Shown: positions 18,205-26,996, counted from the stretch's first letter. The stretch is DNA of 64,000 nt from Paenibacillus rigui (GCF_002234615.1 NZ_NMQW01000053.1:1-64000); one strand, 5' to 3'. Program-made: numbers and translations. The notes: generated from the sequence alone by a model not told the origin.

Positions 18205-18586
18205 CGCGCTATCTCCTTCGATGTTAAAGCTTGAAACCAGGCTTACGCCTATACCGAATAATCCAATGCCCAGAAGAATGATCTAGGATACGCCAAACTG
18301 ATAGCTTAGTGAATGAATCTCAAGTAACCTTGAAGTGATATAGATCAGCTGAATTCCAAAGATACAGCCAACCAGGCTGGCTGCGATCCCAATGCCCGAA
18401 GCCTTCCAGCACGATCATTCCGACCACTTGCCGGTGTGTGATCCCAACCGCCCGCATCATCCCGATCTCGCGGATCCGCTCCATAATATTGAACAGCAGC
18501 GTATTCGTAATTCCCAAACCGGAAATTACAATCGATGTTTGGGTCACACCGATTGGTGCCAATCCAAAAAATAAAGGTTGTTGCAA
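18205..18586 (-). pseudogene. MacB/FtsX-type ABC permease remnant (frameshift and nonsense)
   Basis: NTLLFNIMERIREIGMMRAV followed by GITHRQVVGMIVLEGFG is the conserved cytoplasmic loop of FtsX/MacB permeases. After GFG the frame breaks at an extra G in a G-run (plus-strand 18395-18397). In the next frame the protein continues as GIGIAASLVGCIFGIQLIY and ITSRLLEIHSLSYQFGVS. A TAG (18283-18285) then stands where a Trp codon would fit, after which IILLGIGLFGIGVSLVSSF continues. The N-terminal half of the permease is absent. This is a clear decayed gene. Confidence 0.8.
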
Positions 18587-18699
18587 TAACCTTCATATCT
18601 GACTGTAGATATAGGGATGAATCATGCTTATTCATTCGCGGCTCTTTATTTTAATTTCGTAAAATTTGTTATTATCGAGGATATCGGCGCGCCAAATAC

Positions 18700-18738
18700 A
18701 AAGGAGCCAAGCATGAACAGGCCGCTTAGCTCCTTTTT
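18700..18738. terminator. Terminator hairpin, probably bidirectional
   Basis: AAAGGAGCCAAGC pairs with GCTTAGCTCCTTT (one mismatch) across an 11-base loop, with T-runs on either strand. It lies between the decayed permease and the alpha/beta hydrolase. Confidence 0.7.
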
Positions 18739-18854
18739 CATTTCAAATATTAACTTTTTTCAATGGTACGATCTGTCTCACTCTTCTATAAATAGTTACT
18801 TATGAGACAGCCTCTTCTTGAATTCGAGGAGTGTTATTTCATACTCTAGTAGAA

Positions 18855-19856
18855 TTACTTCGCGGGACTGTATTCCTCATCAAGAAACTGCTGCACAACC
18901 TGGAAGACCTGAAGTCTGTTCTTCTCAAGCATGACCATATGCGTTCCTTCTCCGATTTCGGCCCAACGTTTATAAGGAGCTTCTGTTATTTCAGAAAATA
19001 ACTCCTTTGCCGAATCGATCGGAACATCGACATCCCATTCTGCGTGAACCAAGAGGACAGGAACCATTATATCTTTAGGCTCATAGAACTTTTTCCCTAA
19101 AGCCCAATATTCTCTGACATCTTGTATCGGACCATTAGTAGCCTGAATACTTGGAGGTGTGCGCGTCTGACTCGAGGGGTCGGAAGCAATCGTCGCGTCC
19201 ACCCACTTCTCGAACCAACCTTCCGGAAGGAGGCCATCCCTCTTATCCTCCGGAGCACCGTTTAACCATCTTGCCTTCATATGTCCGGCTGGAACGTGAC
19301 GGTATGATCCAATCGGACCACCGGGATCGAGTGGAATTGGCCTCGAGCTCACCCATTGGGGTGCTACCAGCACAAGCTTATTCACATTGTTATTATTCTT
19401 GCTGGTGTATGCCCCTGCCACTGTTCCGCCCCAGGACATCCCGAACACATTGATCTTGGACAAATTGTTCCGTTTCAATATAAAATCAACCGCAGTACCA
19501 AAATCTCGAACACCCGTTTCAGTTCGAACAAGCGGAGGATTGTGATCAGAATGCTGTTCCATCTCGGGCGGGCGGGTCGATCCACCATATCCGCGCACAT
19601 TTACCGCATATACATCATAGCCTTGGCTGGCAATGAAATCCAAGAAGCTAAAGCCGTCGAGTTCGACATCGAATAAACTTTCGAATGGATAGGTTGCACC
19701 GTGAACCATCAATATCGTCCGTTCTGCAGAAAAGCTTTCACTGGAATTCAAGCGTTTATTCCTGACCAGCAGTTCAATGCCCGGAGTATCGCTGGCAATC
19801 TTAAAATCCTCCGTCACAATGTTTCCATTAGTTAACTTCATGGTTATGTTCCTCAT
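18855..19856 (-). CDS. Alpha/beta hydrolase
   Basis: The 333-residue alpha/beta-fold hydrolase has the oxyanion region MVHGATYPFES near 50, VNVRGYGGSTRPP, the nucleophile elbow GMSWGG, an acid residue in LLVHAEWDVDVP and the catalytic His in GEGTHMVMLE. The substrate is unknown. It follows the MBL-fold hydrolase gene by 23 bases, so the two form an operon, and both probably act on an ester or lactone. ATG 19841 is an alternative start with GAGG 9 bases upstream. The XRE-cupin regulator gene points the other way. Confidence 0.85.
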   Translation of the reverse strand: MRNITMKLTNGNIVTEDFKIASDTPGIELLVRNKRLNSSESFSAERTILMVHGATYPFESLFDVELDGFSFLDFIASQGYDVYAVNVRGYGGSTRPPEMEQHSDHNPPLVRTETGVRDFGTAVDFILKRNNLSKINVFGMSWGGTVAGAYTSKNNNNVNKLVLVAPQWVSSRPIPLDPGGPIGSYRHVPAGHMKARWLNGAPEDKRDGLLPEGWFEKWVDATIASDPSSQTRTPPSIQATNGPIQDVREYWALGKKFYEPKDIMVPVLLVHAEWDVDVPIDSAKELFSEITEAPYKRWAEIGEGTHMVMLEKNRLQVFQVVQQFLDEEYSPAK

Positions 19857-19879
19857 GTTTCACCTGCCAGTTCTCCTCA

Positions 19880-20773
19880 TTACTCATAGCGCCACTTGAA
19901 GCCGTCTCCATCCCGACTCACATAACCTGCCGAACTGCCAGGAAAATGCGTGCCGAGATAAAGGACGTTGCGATCCGCTGCGTAGGCAAGCGCCCAAAGG
20001 CGCGATTCACGTGCTTGTTCGTCGATTTCGCAGAAACAGGAGTTCCATTCTGGACGATATACCTGGATCGGATGATGCATAACATCGGAGGCGAAGAAAG
20101 CCTCTTCCCCACGTGATGTCACACTAATCGACATTTGACCGATACTATGGCCCGGTGATGGAATGAACTTGATTCCTTCAAGATATTCTCCGCCCTCGGG
20201 GCCGATGTATTCGGCTAATCCCGCTTGAATAATCGGAAGAACACTTTCCTCGAAGGCATTTATACTCGGATTATTTGCTTCGTTATTAGTACCCAGACTA
20301 TCGTAGTAGTTTTCCTCCGTTTTCGGAAAAACGTATTTGGCATTCGGGAAAGTTGGAACCCATTTGCCGTCAACCAGTTTTGTGTTCCAACCGACATGAT
20401 CATAGTGGAGATGCGTCAGTAAAACGTAATCCACGTCCTCAGGGGCTACACCAGCTTCTTTCAACCATTGGATATAGGGCAGCTGGAGATTGGCCAGACC
20501 GGTACTAGCGGGCAGGTTTTTATCATTTCCTATAGCCGTGTCTATCAAAATCGTATGCTTGGGAGTTTTTACAATCCAAGTTCCGATCGTAATGATGACA
20601 TGCTCTAGATCCTCTTCCATACTTCCTTGAACTAACCAGTCTTTATGCTGTTCCAAAATGGACGGATCCCAATCGGGAATTAAGCCCTTCGCGGTAAATC
20701 CGTTTGTTTCCAATTCGTTTAAGCGTCTGATTGTGACGTCCCCTACCTTATAGATCTTTGAACCCAGTGCCAT
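19880..20773 (-). CDS. MBL-fold metallo-hydrolase (lactonase-like)
   Basis: The metallo-beta-lactamase fold carries HLHYDHVGWN (HxHxDH), a downstream His in SPGHSIGQMS, an Asp in FFASDVMHHP and a late His in LGTHFPG. Overall it resembles AttM/AiiA-like lactonases and related hydrolases. ATG 20773 is the better start: GGAGGGG lies about 9 bases before it, while the upstream frame extension has none. It is the first gene of an operon with the alpha/beta hydrolase. Activity on acyl-homoserine lactones is possible but not shown by the sequence. Confidence 0.85.
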   Translation of the reverse strand: MALGSKIYKVGDVTIRRLNELETNGFTAKGLIPDWDPSILEQHKDWLVQGSMEEDLEHVIITIGTWIVKTPKHTILIDTAIGNDKNLPASTGLANLQLPYIQWLKEAGVAPEDVDYVLLTHLHYDHVGWNTKLVDGKWVPTFPNAKYVFPKTEENYYDSLGTNNEANNPSINAFEESVLPIIQAGLAEYIGPEGGEYLEGIKFIPSPGHSIGQMSISVTSRGEEAFFASDVMHHPIQVYRPEWNSCFCEIDEQARESRLWALAYAADRNVLYLGTHFPGSSAGYVSRDGDGFKWRYE

Positions 20774-21036
20774 AATTGTTTCCCCTCCACTATTATCTAT
20801 TATCAAATATTATCTCTACGCAGGTAGAGACATGCAGCACGTTCTTCTCCTTAGAGCGAAAATTACGCTAACAACGAATATTACATTTATCATATCTGAG
20901 AATTTTCGTCATTTGACTGAAGACAATGCTTGCTAGCCCGGGATCTAGCGTTGCATCAACCTTGATATAAATACTAATGTAATCATGGTCACAGATCAAC
21001 GTTTTTAGAACGTAATTAAATATCCGGTTCAAACGC

Positions 21037-21065
21037 TTGTAAAAGCACAATATTTTACATACAAT
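21037..21065 (+). promoter_or_regulatory. Sigma-A-like promoter of the XRE-cupin gene
   Basis: TTGTAA and TACAAT are separated by 17 bases, ending 52 bases before the ATG. The rest of the 344-base divergent gap (20774-21117) holds no gene that I can support. Confidence 0.5.
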
Positions 21066-21117
21066 AAGGTTAAAATTTCGCTGTCAGCGTAAAAGAAGTA
21101 AAGGAGAGAAAATTAAT

Positions 21118-21660
21118 ATGAATTCAATAGGTGATTCCATCCGCAAAGCAAGAAAAAAGCAAAAGTTAACTCTCCGTGATGTGTCCGAAGCAGCCTCAAT
21201 CTCGTTGTCGTTTCTCAGCGAGATTGAGCGGGATAAGGCCAATCCCTCCATGAGCGTACTAAAACGGATCGGTAATGCATTGCAAATTAATTTCAGGGAT
21301 TTACTAGCAAACGATGAACGAAGCCTTGTCGTAAGAAAAAACGAACGAAATCCTCTCGTTCAATCCGAAGGCTCTAGGATTTCCTGGTATGCGCTTAGTC
21401 AGGGAAACAGCAACAAGATGGGCCCGCTCTGGGGGGTACTTGAAGAAGGTGGCGCTTCTGGGGAGATCGGAGTGGGTCACAGTGAAGGGGAAGAATTTAC
21501 TTTTGTAGTTTCAGGGAAATTGGAAATTTATATCGGCAATGATCGTTATGTTCTAGAAGAAGGAGATAGCATCTACTATGATGCTACCATCCCTCATCGC
21601 TATAAAAATATCTGGAAGGGTGAAACCATACTGCTTTCCGTCTCGACGCCCCCGTTCTGA
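21118..21660 (+). CDS. XRE-family regulator with C-terminal cupin domain
   Basis: The N-terminal HTH (LRDVSEAASISLSFLSEIER, then DKANPSMSVLKRIGNAL) is followed from about residue 100 by a cupin_2 domain (GHSEGEEFTFVVSGKLEIYI, then LEEGDSIYYDATIPHRYKN). PuuR-like proteins have this layout and bind small molecules in the cupin. It is divergent from the MBL/alpha-beta hydrolase operon, which it most likely controls. A good ribosome site, AAAGGAGAG, precedes ATG 21118. Confidence 0.88.
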   Translation: MNSIGDSIRKARKKQKLTLRDVSEAASISLSFLSEIERDKANPSMSVLKRIGNALQINFRDLLANDERSLVVRKNERNPLVQSEGSRISWYALSQGNSNKMGPLWGVLEEGGASGEIGVGHSEGEEFTFVVSGKLEIYIGNDRYVLEEGDSIYYDATIPHRYKNIWKGETILLSVSTPPF

Positions 21661-21757
21661 TTAAGTTAAGCGCAAATTTCGTCTTTAGAGTGATACGCTG
21701 CTTAGAAAGCGACTCTTCCGCCAATATAGCCAGACGTCCGGCGGTGCCTCCAAATTA

Positions 21758-21871
21758 GAAAGGGGCCTTAGCCTTGTCTATACACATTACCGCATATTTA
21801 AGCTCGCCGCGGCGAATTTAAAGGCAGGGGAAACCTTTCTGGTTAGCGGAGCCACCGGCATCACGATGTAA
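21758..21871 (+). pseudogene. Remnant of an MDR/zinc-type alcohol dehydrogenase
   Basis: In the 387-base gap before the GGDEF gene one frame reads AAANLKAGETFLVSGATGIT before a stop. That is the nucleotide-binding loop of MDR enzymes (LKAGETVLVSGATGGVG in family members). Nothing on either side continues it. It is a small leftover and cannot encode an enzyme. Confidence 0.4.
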
Positions 21872-22047
21872 TCGTTTCAACGCAACTCAACCTTTCAGGC
21901 TCGTTATACTTAGAAAAAAACCATTCTGGGTTGGGGTATTCCCTATAGTCAACATAGATTAATAACTGTAGAATTAAGAGGAGGTGGGTCTGAAGTAGCA
22001 CAAACTGGGCAGGCTGAATTGACTACATAAACGTTAAGTGGTGAAAT

Positions 22048-23718
22048 ATGGGGATATCAACCTGGTTGGATCTTGTCTTATTATTCCTTTTGTTTGTATT
22101 ATTTGCCTATGTATTTGTGACTGTTACCATAACCAACTTGCATAAGGCTTATTTCGCGTTCCACTTTTTGATGATGCTGTGGCCGCTCTGCCAGTTTGCG
22201 ATTCAGACGGCGGCCAATCCGTCGCTGCAGCTATTTTATCTGAACATTGCGTTTGTGGGTTGTTCGCTGATCGGCATCGGGTGGCTTGTATTTACGTTGT
22301 TCCTGATCGGGAGATCGGACATGCTGCGGAGTAAAATAATGACGATCCTGTGTGTGCCTGCGCTATTGGCTGCCCTTGGCGTAGTTGTCAATCCGTACGG
22401 CATATTCGTCCAACCCATACACGGGGGTTACATCCAACGAGCGTATGGGCCGCTATTTTGGTTTATCATAACCATCTTGTTGGCCTATCTGTTCATTTCG
22501 GTCTATCTGATGCTGCAAACGATAGCGTCAGCAAGATCACCCCGTATTCAAAGTCAGGTCCGGCTTGTAGTCAAAGGGATTATGGTGTTGATTGTATGTG
22601 CGTTATCGGACATTTTGCTCAATGTGGTGTTAGCCCCATGGTTGCCGGTCATTCCGGGATTGACTTCAGGCGGTATTCTCCTCTCGGATATCATCTTTAT
22701 CATTGCCATTTGCCGTGATAAAGTCTTGGATCTCATTACCATTGCGCATCAGAAGGTGATCGATACGATCGGTCGGGGCATCCTAGTGCTGGATGAGAAT
22801 GAGACCATCGTTGAAATCAACCAGTCGATGCGTGCTTATGTCGATCTGCAGCTTGGTGATCGCTTCGAGATCGCAACCTTCCTTTCCCGGAGCCGCTCGG
22901 AAAGTGATAAGGAGTCATTTTTACAATTTTATCGGCGTCGGATGCTAGAGAGTGTGGAAATAGAAATTACGCTGGATACAAGCGACCGGTGTCATGGCAT
23001 CCTTCATGCAGCTCCTATCATGGTGAACAGTATTTGGATAGGCCGTACGATCATGTTTCAGGATGTAAGCGAGCTGCGCCAGTTAGTGGAAGAGAAGAAG
23101 CGTCAGAATATCATTTTGCAGGAACGGAATCAAGAGTTGCTTATGATACAAGAGGAGCTTTATCAAACCAACCGAAAGCTCGAACAGCAAGTGATCACGG
23201 ACAGCTTGACCGGTTGTTACAACCGGCATTATTTGACACGACAGTTGGAGCATGAAGTCGTTGAGCATGTAAGGTCCAACACTCCATTTTCCATTATTCT
23301 GTTGGACATAGACTACTTTAAACAAGTCAACGACCGTTATGGACATTTGGCAGGCGATGAGGTCATTTGCAGTACTGTGGAGACGATCAGGCGCAATCTG
23401 AGAAAGACTGACATTCTGGCTCGGTACGGCGGGGAAGAATTTATTATTTATTTGCCAGGTACGAATCGATCTCAGGCTGCGATGTTAGCAGAGCAGGTGA
23501 AAGCCGCTGTCGAATCGAGTAAGGTGAGTATTCCCAATGAAGCCCAGCTTTTATCAATCACGATCAGCTTGGGGCTGCTGACGATCGATACATTTGCGGA
23601 TAAAGTCTTGGAAAATGCAAGAGGTTATTTGACCGAATTGTTTAAAAAGGTGGACGAGGCTTTATATCAGGCAAAGGAAGAGGGGCGCAACCGGATCGTC
23701 AGTAGAGCGCCGGATTAA
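22048..23718 (+). CDS. Membrane diguanylate cyclase (7TM-PAS-GGDEF)
   Basis: About seven hydrophobic segments fill residues 1-225 in the style of histidine-kinase N-terminal 7TM sensors. A PAS-like domain (GRGILVLDENETIVEINQSM) spans about 240-350 and a short coiled coil about 350-385. The GGDEF domain begins at ITDSLTGCYNRHYL. The active site is RYGGEEF, so the enzyme should make cyclic di-GMP. An RKTD motif five residues before GGEEF is the inhibitory I-site (RxxD), so product feedback is expected. It stands alone. Confidence 0.9.
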   Translation: MGISTWLDLVLLFLLFVLFAYVFVTVTITNLHKAYFAFHFLMMLWPLCQFAIQTAANPSLQLFYLNIAFVGCSLIGIGWLVFTLFLIGRSDMLRSKIMTILCVPALLAALGVVVNPYGIFVQPIHGGYIQRAYGPLFWFIITILLAYLFISVYLMLQTIASARSPRIQSQVRLVVKGIMVLIVCALSDILLNVVLAPWLPVIPGLTSGGILLSDIIFIIAICRDKVLDLITIAHQKVIDTIGRGILVLDENETIVEINQSMRAYVDLQLGDRFEIATFLSRSRSESDKESFLQFYRRRMLESVEIEITLDTSDRCHGILHAAPIMVNSIWIGRTIMFQDVSELRQLVEEKKRQNIILQERNQELLMIQEELYQTNRKLEQQVITDSLTGCYNRHYLTRQLEHEVVEHVRSNTPFSIILLDIDYFKQVNDRYGHLAGDEVICSTVETIRRNLRKTDILARYGGEEFIIYLPGTNRSQAAMLAEQVKAAVESSKVSIPNEAQLLSITISLGLLTIDTFADKVLENARGYLTELFKKVDEALYQAKEEGRNRIVSRAPD

Positions 23719-23861
23719 TTTACATATATGACGTAAATATGTCTTTTATATGCCAGTTGGATGTTTCAAATTTGTATGGGTTAGTCGAAACTTGCTGAAT
23801 GTGGCATGCCGTAAAGGATCCGATTCATATCATCTTGCCAGCTCCTGCCTGCACTACTGGG

Positions 23862-23969
23862 CCGGAGCTATTTGATGTTCAGTGTGTCCTGAAGAATGGG
23901 GACAACATCAACGTGACCGGCTTTGGTGCTGTTTCAATTGAAAGTCCCCTGACTCTTGAGGGATATTGA
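23862..23969 (+). pseudogene. Possible HU-like DNA-binding protein fragment
   Basis: One frame reads VLKNGDNINVTGFGAVSIES, which resembles the central strand pair of HU proteins (LKNGDKV.L.GFGTFEV). It starts and ends abruptly in the 334-base gap between the GGDEF and RidA genes. The match is short, so this is tentative. Confidence 0.3.
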
Positions 23970-24052
23970 ACTATATTGAACTCGAACTATCATTAGCGGC
24001 CGCGCCTATCCGAAGCCCGGCCGCCTCTGTTGTCCCGGTCGCGGTGGCCGAG

Positions 24053-24436
24053 TTAGTCCGTATGTGCGACCGCGCTTATTTCAATCAATTGCTCAGGGGA
24101 CGCAAGATATGTCACGCCGATGAGACTGCCGGCTGGCCGGTGCTGCCCCACGTATTCCTTGAACTGCCGGATGACCGGCTCAGTATGTTCTTGAGCGTTT
24201 GTCAAATAGATCTCCACATAAGCGAGGTTCGACCTCGTGGCATCAAATTCCGCCAGCACGCGGTCGAGGTTTTCCAGCGTTTGCCGGGTCTGTGCCTCTA
24301 TATCGCCTACGCCCACGAACGCGCCCTCCGCGTCGTGTGCGAATTGCCCCGAAATGTAGATAGTTCCGTTTACGGAATAACCCTGGGTGATGCCGTGATC
24401 CCAAAGATCGTGATTGTAGCTCTTAATAGTAGTCAT
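24053..24436 (-). CDS. RidA-family (YjgF/YER057c/UK114) protein
   Basis: The 127-residue protein has the RidA pattern: GYSVNGTIYISGQFAHDAEG, then QTRQTLENLDRVLAEFDA and IGVTYLASPEQLIEISAVA. The conserved Arg near the end of archetypal RidA (RVEI..IA) is not clear here, so enamine/imine deaminase activity is uncertain. ATG 24436 is the start, since AAAGGAG precedes it; the longer frame to 24484 lacks a ribosome site. It is divergent from an HxlR regulator 106 bases away. Confidence 0.85.
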   Translation of the reverse strand: MTTIKSYNHDLWDHGITQGYSVNGTIYISGQFAHDAEGAFVGVGDIEAQTRQTLENLDRVLAEFDATRSNLAYVEIYLTNAQEHTEPVIRQFKEYVGQHRPAGSLIGVTYLASPEQLIEISAVAHTD

Positions 24437-24542
24437 TTTTTTCTCTCCTTTACTTAAAGTAAGGTTAGTATAGAATGAAAGCATATAAAAGAATAGTACG
24501 CACTTTATTGATAGGTACTACCAGAAAGGATAGTGTAAAAAT

Positions 24543-24884
24543 ATGAGTATGGCTGAATACAAAGGTAAAGTTAAGAAGATTCAAGATACACCTTTTGGTT
24601 ATACATTGTCAGTCATTGGCGGTAAGTGGAAAATGGTTATCATTTACCTCCTGGCAGAAAACCAACCGGTTCGCTTCAATGATCTGAAAAGACAGATAGG
24701 AGCTATTACTTATAAGACATTGAGTTCACAGCTTAAGGAATTGGAAGCGGATGGTATGGTGAACCGGAAGGAGTATCCACAAGTTCCCCCTAAAGTCGAG
24801 TACAGTCTCACAAATAAAGCGGAAACACTATTACCCGTGTTGGAAGAGCTATGTGAATGGGGAGTAAAAAATCAAAATAAATAA
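24543..24884 (+). CDS. HxlR-family transcriptional regulator
   Basis: A 113-residue winged-helix protein with FGYTLSVIGGKWKMVIIYLL, RFNDLKRQIGAITYKTLSSQ and LKELEADGMVNRKEYPQVPP. These are hallmarks of HxlR/DUF24 regulators, many of which sense aldehydes or quinones through an N-terminal Cys. No such Cys is present here. It is divergent from RidA, which it probably regulates. Confidence 0.9.
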   Translation: MSMAEYKGKVKKIQDTPFGYTLSVIGGKWKMVIIYLLAENQPVRFNDLKRQIGAITYKTLSSQLKELEADGMVNRKEYPQVPPKVEYSLTNKAETLLPVLEELCEWGVKNQNK

Positions 24885-25001
24885 ATTAAATCGCATCAAG
24901 GGGATTAGAGTAAGTACGGAGGAACAGGAAAATGTAGGTGTTCAGGAACGATGCTTTTTTTATAATTTCGCGATATTTTTATGCAGAGGTTAATAACGAT
25001 G

Positions 25002-25054
25002 TTGACACGACACCGATAGGTGTCATATAATAAAAGCGACACCATATAGTGTTG
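25002..25054 (+). promoter_or_regulatory. ArsR-gene promoter with two operators
   Basis: TTGACA (25002-25007) and TATAAT (25026-25031) are 18 bases apart. Between them lies the palindrome GACACCGATAGGTGTC (25009-25024). A second, imperfect copy, GACACCATATAGTGTTG (25038-25054), sits just after the -10. Occupancy would block RNA polymerase, so autorepression by the ArsR protein is likely. Confidence 0.8.
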
Positions 25055-25092
25055 AATAGGGTATAACAGGGAAATACTTAGGGGATGGTGTT

Positions 25093-25422
25093 GTGAGCGA
25101 GAAAAACCAGCTGCGGGACGTGTTTGACGCCATTGCAGATCCGACTAGGCGCCGACTCATACGTCTGTTATCAGAGGCAAAGGAGATACCGTTACATGAA
25201 TTAGCGATACAGTTTCAGATGGGTCGTACAGCGGTATCCAAACATTTGACCATCCTTAAAGAGGCAGGACTGGTACTTGACCGCAAAGTCGGCAGGGAAA
25301 CACTATTTAGACTCAATGCTGCTCCGCTTAGAGAAATTCAAGATTGGGTAGCCTTCTACAGCAAGTTCTGGAACGCGAATTTAACACGCTTGAACCAACT
25401 ATTAGAGGAGGAAGAAGAATGA
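25093..25422 (+). CDS. ArsR-family transcriptional regulator
   Basis: The winged-helix reads FDAIADPTRRRLIRLLSEAK, HELAIQFQMGRTAVSKHLTI and LKEAGLVLDRKVGRETLFRL. It has no CxC metal-binding motif and belongs to the group paired with SRPBCC/AHSA1 proteins rather than to metal sensors. The GTG start follows AGGGGATG. It overlaps the SRPBCC gene by four bases (ATGA). Confidence 0.9.
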   Translation: MSEKNQLRDVFDAIADPTRRRLIRLLSEAKEIPLHELAIQFQMGRTAVSKHLTILKEAGLVLDRKVGRETLFRLNAAPLREIQDWVAFYSKFWNANLTRLNQLLEEEEE

Positions 25423-25838
25423 GCTTGATGTTAACTTTGGATTTTCAGTATACAACAACGATGGAGAAGCTTTGGTCTGCTTTGACCGATTCAAGCAAGC
25501 TGGCCAAGTGGGTGGCCAACATCCATACCGGTGAGGCGATGGAAAACGATTTTAAGCCTGTCGTAGGACACCGTTTTCAGTTCCGTACGCAGCCAAACGA
25601 ATGGTGGGATGGCATTATCGAGGGGGAAGTGCTTATCGTAGAAGCGCCGAACCGGTTGTCTTATACGTGGGTTAGCGGAGGGGAACAGCACACGATTACA
25701 TGGACGCTGCAGCAAATAGGGAACGGACAAGTTAATCTTCATCTCGAACAAACGGGGCTCTCCAACGATCAGGCGCTCAATGGAGCCAAGTATGGCTGGA
25801 GTACATGGTGTGGCAATCTTGAACAGGTCGTGGCTTAG
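25419..25838 (+). CDS. SRPBCC (AHSA1-like) domain protein
   Basis: The 139-residue START-like domain has MEKLWSALTDSSKLAKWVAN, then RFQFRTQPNEWWDGIIEGEV and LSYTWVSGGEQHTITWTLQQ. This fold makes a hydrophobic cavity for lipid or aromatic ligands. The start is ATG 25419, inside the end of arsR with GAGGAGGAAGA before it. The ArsR-SRPBCC pair is widespread; the ligand is unknown. Confidence 0.88.
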   Translation: MSLMLTLDFQYTTTMEKLWSALTDSSKLAKWVANIHTGEAMENDFKPVVGHRFQFRTQPNEWWDGIIEGEVLIVEAPNRLSYTWVSGGEQHTITWTLQQIGNGQVNLHLEQTGLSNDQALNGAKYGWSTWCGNLEQVVA

Positions 25839-25911
25839 TCCCGATAGGGAGGAAAAAACGGCAGTGCCTTTGTAGGGTAAAGAGGTGTTCAAAAGACAGG
25901 GAGGAATGAAA

Positions 25912-26373
25912 ATGTCGTATATTGTTGATTTTAAAAATGTATCTGTGGTTGGTTTAGAGTCTTCACCCGTTGCAGAAGCGCTAGCTGGTTTACGTGCTAA
26001 TGAAGCGCGTTATTTTATGAACAAATATAAGCATCAATTTACAGTTGTGCCAGCAAGTGAAAGTCAGGAGACCCTTGATTATGTAAACCGAGTATTGAAA
26101 GAGCGTAATATTGAGTTTGCGGCCAAGCCTTTAGAAACATCGCGTTTTCAAGTGGAGAATATTAAATTTGCCTACGTATTTTATGAGGATGGGCTTGCGA
26201 TCAATGTCATGTATACGGTGGATGACCCTAAGAAGCGGGCCGTTGGCTTTAAGCTTTCCGAGGGGATGGAGGTACCGCAGGAGCTAGAGGGGAAGTTTAA
26301 GTTTGCTAGGCAGAAGTCTGCATTAGCTGGAACGATTCGGGGCTCGTTTTTTGTAATTAAAGGGGAATATTAA
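25912..26373 (+). CDS. Conserved hypothetical protein
   Basis: I do not recognise this family. The 153 residues are soluble, mixed alpha/beta, with VGLESSPVAEALAGLRANEA, YVNRVLKERNIEFAAKPLET and a C-terminal RGSFFVIKGEY. ATG 25912 was chosen because GGGAGG lies about 7 bases upstream; the frame also allows ATG 25906. It is 73 bases after the SRPBCC gene on the same strand and may be cotranscribed. A long AT-rich hairpin (GGGCTTAT/ATAAGCCC, 26382-26434) follows. Confidence 0.65.
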   Translation: MSYIVDFKNVSVVGLESSPVAEALAGLRANEARYFMNKYKHQFTVVPASESQETLDYVNRVLKERNIEFAAKPLETSRFQVENIKFAYVFYEDGLAINVMYTVDDPKKRAVGFKLSEGMEVPQELEGKFKFARQKSALAGTIRGSFFVIKGEY

Positions 26374-26458
26374 GATAGATGTGGGCTTATTTTATGTTAG
26401 TTAAGTTAACATCAATTTGCTTTTTATAAGCCCTTGGAACAGATAAATGACATATAAG

Positions 26459-26488
26459 TTGACATCGCCGCCTGGCGTATGTTATTGT
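26459..26488 (+). promoter_or_regulatory. Promoter of the DUF2294 gene
   Basis: TTGACA and TATTGT are 18 bases apart, with the small palindrome CGCCGCCTGGCG between them. The ATG follows 32 bases after the -10. Confidence 0.55.
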
Positions 26489-26519
26489 GACTAAAAGGTA
26501 GTGAGAAGGTGACCACCCT

Positions 26520-26861
26520 ATGGATCTGTCCTTTAAAAAGCAGCTCTTTATCCTCTACAACGAAATTAATAAAGAAATTTATAGTATGGGTGTACAGAGT
26601 CAGAAGATCTACAGCATTGAGAATCAAGTTCTGATTTTGGCTAAAATAAGCCGTTCCCCCCTATTTTCGATGTTAGGTGAAGAAGAGCGAGGACTTGTCT
26701 CATCCCTGGACGCCGTGTTAACGTCGAAGTTTAAGCAGCGGTTAAAAGAAAAGTTAGAATCGACGTTTGATCTAAAGGTAACTGCCTTGTTTAAAGACTA
26801 TGATCCAGGTACGGAGTCTTCCAGTACCGTCATTTGTTTTGATCGATTGGTAGCGAAATAA
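26520..26861 (+). CDS. DUF2294 (Na-translocating/MpsC-like) family protein
   Basis: The 113 residues follow the DUF2294 pattern: FKKQLFILYNEINKEIYSMG, QSQKIYSIENQVLILAKISR, LTSKFKQRLKEKLE and ALFKDYDPGTESSSTVICF. Members occur in Bacillus-type genomes and as the MpsC subunit beside bicarbonate or cation transport systems. Here it stands alone with its own promoter and strong terminator. The function is not known from the sequence. Confidence 0.75.
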   Translation: MDLSFKKQLFILYNEINKEIYSMGVQSQKIYSIENQVLILAKISRSPLFSMLGEEERGLVSSLDAVLTSKFKQRLKEKLESTFDLKVTALFKDYDPGTESSSTVICFDRLVAK

Positions 26862-26867
26862 TATCGT

Positions 26868-26903
26868 TTGTTGAAAAAGCGAAGCGTTCGTTTTTTTCAG
26901 CAA
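26868..26903 (+). terminator. Terminator after the DUF2294 gene
   Basis: TTGTTGAAAAAGCGAA pairs with TTCGTTTTTTTCAGCAA across a GCG loop. The right arm is itself T-rich. Confidence 0.75.
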
Positions 26904-26944
26904 CCATTTCACTTCGGACGCTTAGCATCCGTTTTACGGAGGGT

Positions 26945-26996
26945 AAGAGCCGTAGTATTTAGAAGAGTGATCTTCTATTACTACGGCTCTTTTCTG
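26945..26996. terminator. Second long hairpin terminator
   Basis: GAGCCGTAGTA and TACTACGGCTC form the outer stem and TAGAAGA/TCTTCTA the inner one, followed by TTTTCTG. It insulates the Rieske gene from upstream transcription. Confidence 0.75.
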
